The position numbers and the translations under genes are program-made. The notes beneath the pieces are model-generated. The model worked only from the letters and a program-made list of their open reading frames with translations. It was not told the origin of the DNA and ran no database searches. A DNA stretch of 11,484 bases from an uncultured Flavonifractor sp. (GTDB taxonomy: Bacteria > Bacillota > Clostridia > Oscillospirales > Oscillospiraceae): positions 1 through 11,484 of the forward strand of contig CANDFO010000071.1 of assembly GCA_947384055.1 (NCBI GenBank), in the 5' to 3' direction. Shown here one piece after another: positions 1 to 5,684 of this stretch. Position 1 is the stretch's first letter. Each line of letters begins with the position of its first letter.

Positions 1-125
1 TATTTACCGCACTCCTTACACTTGCAGCGTTGGCTCCCCGAGCCGTTGTACCCTGTCTTAATCTGGTTCTCGATTTTTCCGCATCTCGGGCATTTCTTCC
101 ATGCCTCTTCTGTTCTTTTTCTCAT
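1..125 (-). CDS. Transposase N-terminal fragment (IS1/IS1595-like zinc ribbon), runs off the window
   Basis: The first 41 residues of a minus-strand protein are visible; the rest lies beyond the left edge. It starts with MRKRTEEAWKKCPRCGK and carries a zinc ribbon: C12 and C15, then C34, C36 and C39 in CKCKECGK. This arrangement (CPxCG, about 20 residues, CxxCG) is the N-terminal zinc finger of IS1-like transposases, where it helps bind the element's ends. The ATG at 123-125 is the first in-frame start. A hairpin immediately upstream (140-168) probably marks the IS end. The exact IS family cannot be settled because the catalytic domain is not in the window. The neighbouring eroded fatty-acid genes suggest the insertion hit or followed their decay. 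Confidence 0.65.
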   Translation of the reverse strand, partial: MRKRTEEAWKKCPRCGKIENQIKTGYNGSGSQRCKCKECGK

Positions 126-139
126 AAAATCTTTATTTT

Positions 140-168
140 GGACACTCCCATTTTCATGGGGAGTGTCC
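140..168. repeat. Inverted repeat (10-bp stem), probable end of the IS
   Basis: GGACACTCCC at 140-149 and its exact complement at 159-168 enclose a 9-base loop. The repeat sits 14 bp upstream of the transposase start and just before the eroded crotonase sequence. That fits an IS terminus or a hairpin limiting read-in transcription. The other end of the IS is outside the window, so a terminal inverted repeat cannot be confirmed. Confidence 0.5.
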
Positions 169-269
169 TGCCGCGCATTTTATAATGGTTGCTGATTCCC
201 TAGTGCTTTGCAGAGGCGGTTATCGACCGCCTATTTCCCAAGGTGTTTCGGCTTTCCCGTGGACGGGCG

Positions 270-460
270 GCATGATCAAGCGGGGGCCTCTGGCCCTGGC
301 CATCGCCAAGCAGACCATCAATCGATCTCTATCCGCCGATCTGGACACCGGGCTGTATCTGGAGTTTTTGGCCTTCAGCGTGCTGATGGAGACCGAGGAT
401 AAGCGGGAGGGCACACAGGCCTTCGCCGAGCGCCGCCCGGCAAAGCTTCAGGGGAAACAG
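270..460 (+). pseudogene. Enoyl-CoA hydratase/crotonase, C-terminal remnant
   Basis: Only the last 60 or so residues of a crotonase-family enzyme remain: GPLALAIAKQTINRSL, then an acidic helix, then LMETEDKREGTQAFAERR and a final LQGK. The family is known for this end (xPLAxxxAKxxIN, then TEDxxEGxxAFxEKRxPxFxGK). The oxyanion-hole and catalytic segments of the N-terminal two thirds are absent. The normal stop after the final Lys has become CAG (458-460), so the frame runs on into the next gene. The intact protein would hydrate enoyl-CoA thioesters in beta-oxidation or butyrate-type pathways. The lost 5' part adjoins the IS end at 168. The homology boundary near 270 is approximate; bases 169-269 are not recognisable. 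Confidence 0.7.
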
Positions 461-497
461 GTCCCATCCCACAACACACGAAAAGGAGTGCGAGACT

Positions 498-845
498 ATG
501 GAAATCAAAAAGACAGCCGTCATCGGCGGCGGGGTTACGGGCAGGCAGATCGCCCTGAATACCGCTCTGCACAGCATTGACACCTATCACCGATACAGCC
601 GGTGCAGTGATAGAAAAGCTGGTCCCTTGGGCGGGGCAGTACCTGACCGGACGGGTACAGAAGGGACATCTGACGCCTGAGGCCGTCCAGTCTGCCCTGG
701 TCAAATTCTACCCGGCAACCTCCACGGCGGAGGCCGCCGCAGATGCAGATCTGGTGGTCGAGGCCATTATTTGAGGACAAGGCCATCAAGACCAAGCTCT
801 ATCAGGAGCTGGGCGCCATTGTCCTGCCCGACACCAATTTTATTG
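498..845 (+). pseudogene. 3-hydroxyacyl-CoA dehydrogenase, frameshifted and truncated remnant
   Basis: A Shine-Dalgarno AAAGGAG (481-487) still precedes ATG 498. The start MEIKKTAVIGGGVTGRQIAL is the NAD-binding Rossmann entry (GxGxxG) of the 3-hydroxybutyryl-CoA dehydrogenase family. After about 26 residues the match stops and resumes in another frame near 610 with VIEKLVPWAGQYLTGRV, leading to ADADLVVEAII (to 774). One extra T then creates a stop; in the next frame EDKAIKTKLYQELGAIV continues the family pattern until about 845. So there is an internal deletion with a frameshift, a second frameshift, and loss of the catalytic and C-terminal domains. With the adjacent crotonase remnant this was a hydratase-dehydrogenase pair for short-chain acyl-CoA metabolism. 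Confidence 0.75.
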
Positions 846-884
846 GGAAGATTGATTTTTCCCGGAATATTGCAGATGAAAAGA

Positions 885-920
885 AGTAACAGCACGGCGC
901 TGTTATACCCTACTGTTACT
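885..920 (+). repeat. Overlapping inverted repeats of TAACAG/CTGTTA
   Basis: AGTAACAG at 885-892 can pair with CTGTTACT at 913-920 (8 bp). Its inner part TAACAGC (887-893) can instead pair with GCTGTTA at 899-905. Three half-sites of the same word thus lie within 36 bp upstream of the recombinase gene. This could be an operator with repeated half-sites or the tail of the decayed operon; the function is not known. Confidence 0.35.
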
Positions 921-955
921 TCCTCACAGATTTACAAAACATTCTTTATGCGTGT

Positions 956-977
956 AACCCCTGATATTTCAGGGGTT
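956..977. repeat. Perfect 9-bp hairpin upstream of the recombinase
   Basis: AACCCCTGA (956-964) and TCAGGGGTT (969-977) form a perfect stem with a TATT loop. A TTGACA hexamer overlaps its right edge (976-981), but there is no good -10 at the right distance, so a promoter there is doubtful. There is no U-tract, so it is not a standard terminator. Confidence 0.4.
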
Positions 978-1030
978 GACAGCTTTTATCGCATTTTCCT
1001 CCGGGGCTGTATTCAGGAAAAGGAATTTTA

Positions 1031-1039
1031 TGCTATCAT
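1031..1039 (+). promoter_or_regulatory. Possible extended -10 promoter for the recombinase
   Basis: TGCTATCAT (1031-1039) reads as an extended -10 (TGnTATxAT) about 54 bp before the chosen start at 1093. The -35 region at the matching distance is weak. This is sequence resemblance only. Confidence 0.3.
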
Positions 1040-1092
1040 CTTTTCAAATAAGGCGCCATGCAAGCGGGCGGCAAGAAAGGAGACAGGATGAT

Positions 1093-1938
1093 ATGCGGAA
1101 GCACACCATGACCCGGGACATGATTGAGCAGTATCTGGAGCATCTGCGCTTTGAGGAACGCAGCGAGCAGACCATCTGCCGCTATAGAAAAGCGCTGGAA
1201 GATTTCTATGATTTTCTGCCGGAAAAAAAGACCGCCGGGAAAGAGGAGACCTTGGCGTGGAAGGAGCAGCTGTCTAAACGCTGCGCGGCGGCTACCGTCA
1301 ACGTAATGCTCTCAGCGGTCAACGGATTATTGTCCTACTATCGCTGGCACGAATGCCGGGTGAAGCCCATCAAGCGTCAGCGGGACGTATTTCGGGACCG
1401 CAGACGGGAAATGAGCCGGACGGAATACCTGCGGCTGCTGGATGCGGCACAGCAGATGGGAAAGCAGCGGCTGTATTACATTATGGAGACTTTGTGCTCA
1501 ACCGGGATGCGGGTATCCGAACTGCGCTTTGTCACGGTGGAGGCCCTGTCCGCAGGGTATGTAAGCGTCAACTGCAAGGGCAAGCTTCGGGTGATCCTGC
1601 TGACGAAACGTCTTGTAAAAGCGCTTCGGGACTACTGCCAGGTGAATGGAATACACAGCGGTCCGATTTTTGTAACGCGGACAGGAAAACCGGTAAACCG
1701 TTCCAACATCTGGCAGGAGCTGCAAAGATTGTGCGAAGCGGCGGGCGTTCATAACCGCAAGGTATTCCCGCACAACTTCCGGCACCTGTTTGCGGTGTCT
1801 TTTTATCATCTTGAAAAGGACATCGCAAAGCTGGCTGACGTGCTGGGTCATGCCAGCCTGGAAACAACGCGCATTTATATCATGGAAAGCGGCCTGGAGC
1901 ATGAACGCCAGCTGGAGCAGCTGGGATTGGTGCAGTAA
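1093..1938 (+). CDS. Tyrosine recombinase, XerC/XerD-like
   Basis: This 281-residue protein has the size and layout of a Xer-type site-specific recombinase. An N-terminal SAM-like core-binding domain (about 8-90) is followed by the catalytic domain (about 105-270). All six expected active-site residues are visible: R140 in STGMRVSEL, K164 in NCKGKLRV, H227 and R230 in PHNFRH, H253 in LGHASLETT, and the nucleophile Y262 in RIYI. It should cut and rejoin short inverted sites through a 3'-phosphotyrosine. I chose ATG 1093 because AAAGGAGA (1076-1083) lies about 9 bases upstream; the longer frame back to 976 crosses a hairpin and has no ribosome site. No partner recombinase or phage gene is adjacent. 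It may be an orphan integrase, a phase-variation invertase, or left from a mobile element whose traces surround it. Confidence 0.85.
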   Translation: MRKHTMTRDMIEQYLEHLRFEERSEQTICRYRKALEDFYDFLPEKKTAGKEETLAWKEQLSKRCAAATVNVMLSAVNGLLSYYRWHECRVKPIKRQRDVFRDRRREMSRTEYLRLLDAAQQMGKQRLYYIMETLCSTGMRVSELRFVTVEALSAGYVSVNCKGKLRVILLTKRLVKALRDYCQVNGIHSGPIFVTRTGKPVNRSNIWQELQRLCEAAGVHNRKVFPHNFRHLFAVSFYHLEKDIAKLADVLGHASLETTRIYIMESGLEHERQLEQLGLVQ

Positions 1939-1975
1939 CACCGCCACGAAAAATAAGAAAGCAGACTTGAACGTT

Positions 1976-2044
1976 TTCCCGCCTGCGGGCGGGAATTCTG
2001 CGAGGCCTTCCTGTGCGGGAAGTTTTTCGGCAGACTGAGCCGGC
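1976..2044. repeat. Structured repeat, copy 1 (hairpin plus 48-bp core)
   Basis: An 8-bp hairpin, TTCCCGCC/GGCGGGAA with loop TGCG (1976-1995), is followed directly by a 48-bp core at 1997-2044 that is identical to 2209-2256. The core itself can fold: TCTGC (1997-2001) pairs with GCAGA (2030-2034), and inside it TTCC (2008-2011) pairs with GGAA (2018-2021). It lies between the converging 3' ends of the recombinase and the cysteine-rich gene, so it may be a 3'-UTR or REP-like element. No protein reading is supported. Confidence 0.7.
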
Positions 2045-2049
2045 ACGAC

Positions 2050-2082
2050 TTGTCGAAAAAGGCCGGAGGCCTTTTTCGACAA
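2050..2082. terminator. Perfect 15-bp hairpin, possible bidirectional terminator
   Basis: TTGTCGAAAAAGGCC (2050-2064) and its exact complement (2068-2082) enclose a GGA loop. The A-run and T-run lie inside the stem and continue into AAAAG, so either strand gives a stable GC hairpin next to U residues. It sits between convergent genes, as expected for a shared terminator, and just after repeat copy 1. Confidence 0.55.
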
Positions 2083-2183
2083 AAGGGATGCGGCCTGCCA
2101 CGCGCGCCCTTTGGACACACTTGCAGGCCGAGCGGTGTCATTTCCGAGGCGCATGTCCCCGAAAATGACCGATTTTGACTTTA

Positions 2184-2277
2184 TTTTGCCGCCCTCGGGC
2201 GGCAAAACTCTGCGAGGCCTTCCTGTGCGGGAAGTTTTTCGGCAGACTGAGCCGGCGCAGCTTAACGCTGCGCCGGC
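2184..2277. repeat. Structured repeat, copy 2 (hairpin, 48-bp core, hairpin)
   Basis: A 10-bp hairpin, TTTTGCCGCC/GGCGGCAAAA with loop CTCG (2184-2207), precedes the second identical 48-bp core (2209-2256). An 11-bp hairpin, GCCGGCGCAGC with its complement around TTAAC (2251-2277), follows. Compared with copy 1, the first stem changes its outer C-G pair to G-C, so pairing is kept while the bases differ. That points to a conserved structure rather than a conserved sequence. The copies are 212 bp apart. Confidence 0.7.
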
Positions 2278-2340
2278 CCTTGCTGAACAATTTCCCTGTG
2301 GCGCCGCTTAAAAAGCGGGCCTTTCCGAAAGAGGCTCTGC

Positions 2341-3189
2341 TCAGCCGCAGCAGCCCTTGAAGTCCCGGCAGCAGTCGCCGCCGGGGGCGGGGGTTGCGGC
2401 ATTGGCGGGGAAGAACTCCTCCACCGGGAACTTCACATGGCGGAAGATCTCGCAGGGGTCCTCGTCGCCGCAGCCGGAGCCGCAGGTGCATTCCTTCTCC
2501 GGCATACAGTAGTCATAGGCGGGAATCAGAAGCTGAGAATCCCGCTCCAGGCGGATGATGGAGAACTGGCCCAGGGTGACATAGATGCGCTTGCCCTCGC
2601 CGCCGAAGCACAGGTCGCTGTTGAAGCAGCCGCAGATGCAGGGCGGAATGTCGGTAAGCTCGCAGTCACAGCAGGGACGGCATTCGCACATGTCTACCAG
2701 CTTCATATTCAGAACAATGGGGTCTACGGCCTCAACCACGGCAGTAGGCATACTGCTGGTGCGCAGGGCCTGCTCATCGGGACCGTCGAAAACAGCCTCG
2801 GAGGAGAAAATCTTGGCGGAGCCCTCGCCGCCAAAGAGGATGACCCGCTTGTCAAAGACACACAGGCCGGCTACTTCCACAGGGCGGGCGGCGCCCACAA
2901 AAGCGTCGGCAGTTACCCGGTAGTAGTAGCGCACATCCACGGTGTAGAAGCCTCGGTTGAAGCCGATGGGCTCCACGTCGATGTAGACATACAGCAGCTC
3001 AGCTTTTCCGGCCTTGATGCTCAGAGCCCGGTCAATCGCCGCCTGAGAGCATTGGGTGGGATAGAAGCGCAGATCCTCGATGCAGTCTTTATCGCGGCAG
3101 GAATCAAAAATTTTCTTGGTGTGTATACATACGGCCTCACGGATGCAGGCGGTATCCTGCACAGGGCCCGGCATGACCTTTTCAGGCAT
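2341..3189 (-). CDS. Cysteine-rich conserved protein, putative spore coat/exosporium component
   Basis: This 282-residue protein has 24 cysteines. They lie near the N-terminus (TACIREAVC, DSCRDKDC), in a dense central group (MCECRPCCDCELTDIP followed by PCICGC), and at the tail (ECTCGSGCGDEDPC, DCCRDFKGCCG). There is no signal peptide or membrane segment. I recall IREAVCIxTxKIxDSCRDKDCxEDLR-type proteins as common uncharacterised proteins of spore-forming Clostridia. High cysteine content suits disulfide-linked spore layers such as CsxA or CdeC exosporium proteins, but I cannot assert homology to those. Start: the minus-strand GGGAGG (3199-3204) sits about 9 bases before ATG 3189; the upstream ATG at 3243 has no such site. 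A sigma-K-like promoter (3241-3267) supports late mother-cell expression. The function is inferred, not proven. Confidence 0.7.
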   Translation of the reverse strand: MPEKVMPGPVQDTACIREAVCIHTKKIFDSCRDKDCIEDLRFYPTQCSQAAIDRALSIKAGKAELLYVYIDVEPIGFNRGFYTVDVRYYYRVTADAFVGAARPVEVAGLCVFDKRVILFGGEGSAKIFSSEAVFDGPDEQALRTSSMPTAVVEAVDPIVLNMKLVDMCECRPCCDCELTDIPPCICGCFNSDLCFGGEGKRIYVTLGQFSIIRLERDSQLLIPAYDYCMPEKECTCGSGCGDEDPCEIFRHVKFPVEEFFPANAATPAPGGDCCRDFKGCCG

Positions 3190-3240
3190 GGTGAAATACC
3201 TCCCAGATGTAATATGGAAAGGGATGAACTCCCTCCGACT

Positions 3241-3267
3241 CATTCTATGAGCGCCGCCGGTTTTGGT
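3241..3267 (-). promoter_or_regulatory. Possible sigma-K promoter of the cysteine-rich gene
   Basis: On the minus strand AC (3267-3266), 16 bases, then CATAGAATG (3249-3241) resembles the sigma-K pattern AC-N16/17-CATAnnnTA, with the last base off. It would start transcription roughly 40 bases before the start codon at 3189. This is a pattern match only. Confidence 0.35.
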
Positions 3268-3284
3268 GCGGAGGGAAACGGTTC

Positions 3285-3321
3285 CGGGGCGCCCAGACCA
3301 TCCTATGGCCCGGGCGCCCCG
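3285..3321 (-). terminator. 10-bp GC hairpin after the membrane-protein operon
   Basis: CGGGGCGCCC (3285-3294) and its complement (3312-3321) flank a 17-base loop, 15 bases past the stop of the TIGR01906 gene. No U-tract follows on the minus strand, so its strength as an intrinsic terminator is uncertain. Confidence 0.4.
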
Positions 3322-3336
3322 AAGGTGCGCTGGTTA

Positions 3337-4008
3337 TCACATTTTCAGGGAAGGGGACTTCCGCCCGGGACAGCGGAGCAGGTCGTGCAGGGCCAGGCCG
3401 CAGCAGCCGGCCAGCAGAAGCCCGCCGATGAGCAGGGCGCAGTTGCGGAAAAAGGCCTCCGGCATGACCAGGATAATCTGGTCCGCCGCCGGGTCGAAGA
3501 GCCAGTTGTCCTTTCCCGGGAAAAACAGGGCGTGGAATATCACAAAAGCCCGGTTGAAGTCCAGGGCTGCCAGACCGCCGACGGCGAGCACCAGCGCCGC
3601 CGCCAGTACTGCCGCCCAGAAGCCGGGCCCCCGTCCAAGGGGACGCCAAAAGGCAAAGCTCCCCCGCCGCTGCAGGAGCAGCAGAACGGCGGTGGCCAGG
3701 GACACCCCCAGCACGGCAAAATCCAGCCAAAAGAGCTTCTGTACATCGGCAAAATGACTTTTTCCGGCCTCCGACCAGGCCAGCGCTCCTGTTCCAAAGG
3801 GACGCCCCAGCACACAAAAGTCCAGCACCTGGTCGTAGGCCTCGCGGATGGTCTCCCGGGACCAGCCGGTCTGCCGGGGCAGCTCCAGCGCATCAATCTG
3901 CGCGTAATAAAATGGACGGAACAGGATGGGCACGGCGATGGAGGCGGTGATTACCGCCAGCGCCAGCGCCGCGGTGCAGAGGATGGAAGCCGGCTTGGAG
4001 ACGCGCAT
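3337..4008 (-). CDS. TIGR01906/DUF1461 family integral membrane protein
   Basis: About 223 residues with four membrane segments (roughly 8-30, 94-113, 132-150, 190-208). The long loops carry the family's conserved pattern: SHFADV (84-89), then FHALFFPGKDNWLFDP leading into ADQII (158-179), then MPEAFF (182-187). These conserved polar residues face one side of the membrane, but the family's activity is unknown. The gene follows the YhhN-like gene directly: that stop (4015-4017) adjoins a possible GTG start at 4014, and ATG 4008 lies 10 bases after AAAGGA (4019-4024). I prefer ATG 4008; GTG 4014 would add two residues. The contact suggests translational coupling, so the two membrane proteins are probably co-produced under the divergent TetR regulator. 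Confidence 0.8.
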   Translation of the reverse strand: MRVSKPASILCTAALALAVITASIAVPILFRPFYYAQIDALELPRQTGWSRETIREAYDQVLDFCVLGRPFGTGALAWSEAGKSHFADVQKLFWLDFAVLGVSLATAVLLLLQRRGSFAFWRPLGRGPGFWAAVLAAALVLAVGGLAALDFNRAFVIFHALFFPGKDNWLFDPAADQIILVMPEAFFRNCALLIGGLLLAGCCGLALHDLLRCPGRKSPSLKM

Positions 4009-4014
4009 GGACAC

Positions 4015-4671
4015 TCATTCCTTTCTAACTGAGAGGGCAATCAAAACCTGGGAGGGCAGATAGAAGAGCCACATGCCCACGCGCGCAAAGCGGAACAGCC
4101 CGCCCTGTCCCGCTGCGGGCAGGAAAGTGGCGAGATTGTGCAGGCCGACACACAGGTCACAGCAGACAAACAGGAGCAGGCCCAGGGCAAACCGGGCGTA
4201 CCGCCGTCCCAGCGTGAGGCTCTCCAGCGCATTGGCGGCCAGCTGGGAAAAATAGAGCGCGGCGGCAGCGGTCAAAGGCTCCAAAATGCCCAGCGCCGCC
4301 AGCCCTCCCACCGCGGTCAGGACCAACAGTCCCCGCAGCAGGAGGCTGACACGCATCCCCCGCCTGCGCAGGAGGACGATACGGGTGAAATAGAGTCCCT
4401 GCACCGCGCAAAAGGTGCACAGCCCCGCCAGATACCAGCGGTCCAGCACCAGCAGAAACAGGTCGGCCAGAAGGGTGAACCCCAGGGCCGTCCCCACCAG
4501 CCGTCCGTCGGAATCCACGGCCCGGCTCCAGGCCTGAATAAAGCACAGAAAGACAGAGACATATTTGAGACTTTTGCTCCAGCCGGCTCCTGTGTCCATC
4601 AGGTCCAGAATCAGAAACACAGCATAGAACAGCGCCTCTGCCCCCAAAAATATGCTGGTCCGCCGTTCCAT
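4015..4671 (-). CDS. YhhN-like (lysoplasmalogenase family) membrane protein
   Basis: This 218-residue protein is very hydrophobic, with about seven to eight predicted membrane segments and a basic, short tail. The layout fits the YhhN/TMEM86 family: LLADLFLLVLD (67-77) matches the first conserved acidic motif, VQGLYFTR (90-97) follows, FVCCDLCVG (168-176) gives the second Asp motif, and WLFYLPSQVLIALS (201-214) the family's end. Characterised members cleave the vinyl-ether bond of lysoplasmalogens. Anaerobic Clostridia make plasmalogens, so that role is plausible, but the motifs here are imperfect. GGGAGG on the minus strand lies 7 bases before ATG 4671. It is first gene of an operon with the TIGR01906 protein and is divergent from tetR. 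Confidence 0.6.
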   Translation of the reverse strand: MERRTSIFLGAEALFYAVFLILDLMDTGAGWSKSLKYVSVFLCFIQAWSRAVDSDGRLVGTALGFTLLADLFLLVLDRWYLAGLCTFCAVQGLYFTRIVLLRRRGMRVSLLLRGLLVLTAVGGLAALGILEPLTAAAALYFSQLAANALESLTLGRRYARFALGLLLFVCCDLCVGLHNLATFLPAAGQGGLFRFARVGMWLFYLPSQVLIALSVRKE

Positions 4672-4733
4672 AAGCCCGCCTCCCGGCTCTGCACCGATAG
4701 TTGCAAAATATTCCCATTTCCTGCGAAAATCCC

Positions 4734-4762
4734 TTGCAATACATGCAAAAGCGTGGTATCAT
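4734..4762 (+). promoter_or_regulatory. tetR promoter with a palindrome over the -35
   Basis: TTGCAA (4734-4739), a 17-base spacer, and TGGTATCAT with -10 TATCAT (4757-4762) form a good vegetative-type promoter about 50 bases before tetR. TTGCA-ATACA-TGCAA (4734-4748) is a palindrome overlapping the -35, a plausible operator for the TetR protein to repress its own gene and perhaps the divergent membrane operon. Another TTGCAAAA lies at 4701. Confidence 0.6.
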
Positions 4763-4814
4763 TTATTAAACTGAGCATTTTAGAATCTATCGTCAAGGAA
4801 GGCTGGGATCAAAA

Positions 4815-5441
4815 ATGAGCAAGAAGCAGGCTCTGACGGAATTCCATCGGGGTTCGATCCTCGCCGCGGCCGAGCGGCTGTTCGCGGAAAAGGGGACCGA
4901 CAGGACCACCATGGACGACATCGCCCGGGAAGCGGAATACAGCAAGGCCACCCTGTATGTGTATTTTCAGAGCAAGGAGGAGATTATCAACGCGATCCTG
5001 CTCAGCGGAATGCTGCTCCTGAAAAAGAAGATCCATGAGGCTATGGAAAGCTGCTCTGACTGGCTTGAGGCCTATAACGCCGTATGCCTGGCCATCATCC
5101 GCTTTTACGATGAAAATCCCACAACCTATGACGCCGCAGCCGGAGCGATGCCCCCCGTTCCCCCGGGAGAGAAGCCGCCCAAGGGAATTGCCGATATCCT
5201 GCGGGTAAACCGGGAAATTGACGAGGAATTGGCGGCGTTCCTGGAGCGGGGCGCGGCGGCGGGCGCGGTGGACCCCCAGGTGCCCCCCATGGAGGCGGTC
5301 CTGCTCTTCTGGTCTGCCTTGGCGGGAATGGTGCGCGCTGCCAGATACCGGGACGCCTATATTCAGGAGGCGGCTGGCCTGAGCCGGGAGGAATTCCTTC
5401 AGCATGGGGCCCGTTTTCTGCTGGACGCGCTGATATCGTAG
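4815..5441 (+). CDS. TetR/AcrR family transcriptional regulator
   Basis: A 208-residue repressor-type protein. The N-terminal DNA-binding domain spans about 11-60: ILAAAERLFAEKG (15-27), TTMDDIAREAEYSKATLYVY (31-50, the helix-turn-helix) and FQSKEEIINAI (51-61), all standard for TetR. The remaining 145 residues are a helical ligand-binding/dimer domain of unknown specificity, including a Pro-rich loop (MPPVPPGEKPPKG, 112-124). Typical members release DNA when a small ligand binds. It is divergent from the YhhN-like/TIGR01906 membrane operon across 143 bp, so that operon is the likely target besides itself. The start is ATG 4815, with a weak GGA-type ribosome site 6 bases upstream. Confidence 0.9.
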   Translation: MSKKQALTEFHRGSILAAAERLFAEKGTDRTTMDDIAREAEYSKATLYVYFQSKEEIINAILLSGMLLLKKKIHEAMESCSDWLEAYNAVCLAIIRFYDENPTTYDAAAGAMPPVPPGEKPPKGIADILRVNREIDEELAAFLERGAAAGAVDPQVPPMEAVLLFWSALAGMVRAARYRDAYIQEAAGLSREEFLQHGARFLLDALIS

Positions 5442-5450
5442 GCAGAGCCG

Positions 5451-5479
5451 CAGCCGGGGCAGTTTTCTCCGCCCGGCTG
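5451..5479 (+). terminator. 8-bp hairpin after tetR
   Basis: CAGCCGGG (5451-5458) pairs with CCCGGCTG (5472-5479), 9 bases past the tetR stop. The loop has TTTT, but no U-tract follows the stem, so it is only a weak intrinsic terminator candidate. Confidence 0.4.
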
Positions 5480-5579
5480 AGCTGTCCGGTGCAAATTTGT
5501 AAATATCAGGTCAACCGGCCTGTCATAAGCGCCTGTTTCATATCTCCCCGCGCGCGTCTTGGCGCATGAAACAAGCTCT

Positions 5580-5659
5580 AAAAAACACCTCCGCTCTGAT
5601 ACGGGACACGGAATCCGCAGGAAAGCAGAAGCGCTTTCACCCGTATCGGACCGGAGGCG
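5580..5659 (-). terminator. Rho-independent terminator of the rex - SLH operon
   Basis: On the minus strand CGCCTCCG (5659-5652) pairs with CGGAGGTG (5593-5586), with one G-U. GATACGGG and CCCGTATC pair further in, and GAAAGC/GCTTTC forms an inner hairpin. Six U residues (5585-5580) follow. It lies 25 bases past the SLH gene stop. The long, branched stem is larger than usual. Confidence 0.75.
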
Positions 5660-5684
5660 TTCGTTTGCATCAGAGGGTGAGAGC

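Noticed and set aside
181..186. TATAAT as an outward IS promoter
   Set aside because: No -35 sequence at a proper distance and no intact gene downstream.
1498..2205. 235-codon minus-strand frame over the recombinase and repeat region
   Set aside because: It runs antisense to conserved catalytic motifs and through the hairpins and 48-bp repeat; no ribosome site.
1997..2256. CRISPR array
   Set aside because: Only two 48-bp repeats with a 164-bp interval and hairpins; no regular spacers and no cas genes.
2437..4032. Long 531-codon open frame on the plus strand
   Set aside because: It lies opposite two genes with clear starts and family motifs, and its translation is low-complexity Gly/Gln/Ala typical of GC-rich antisense.
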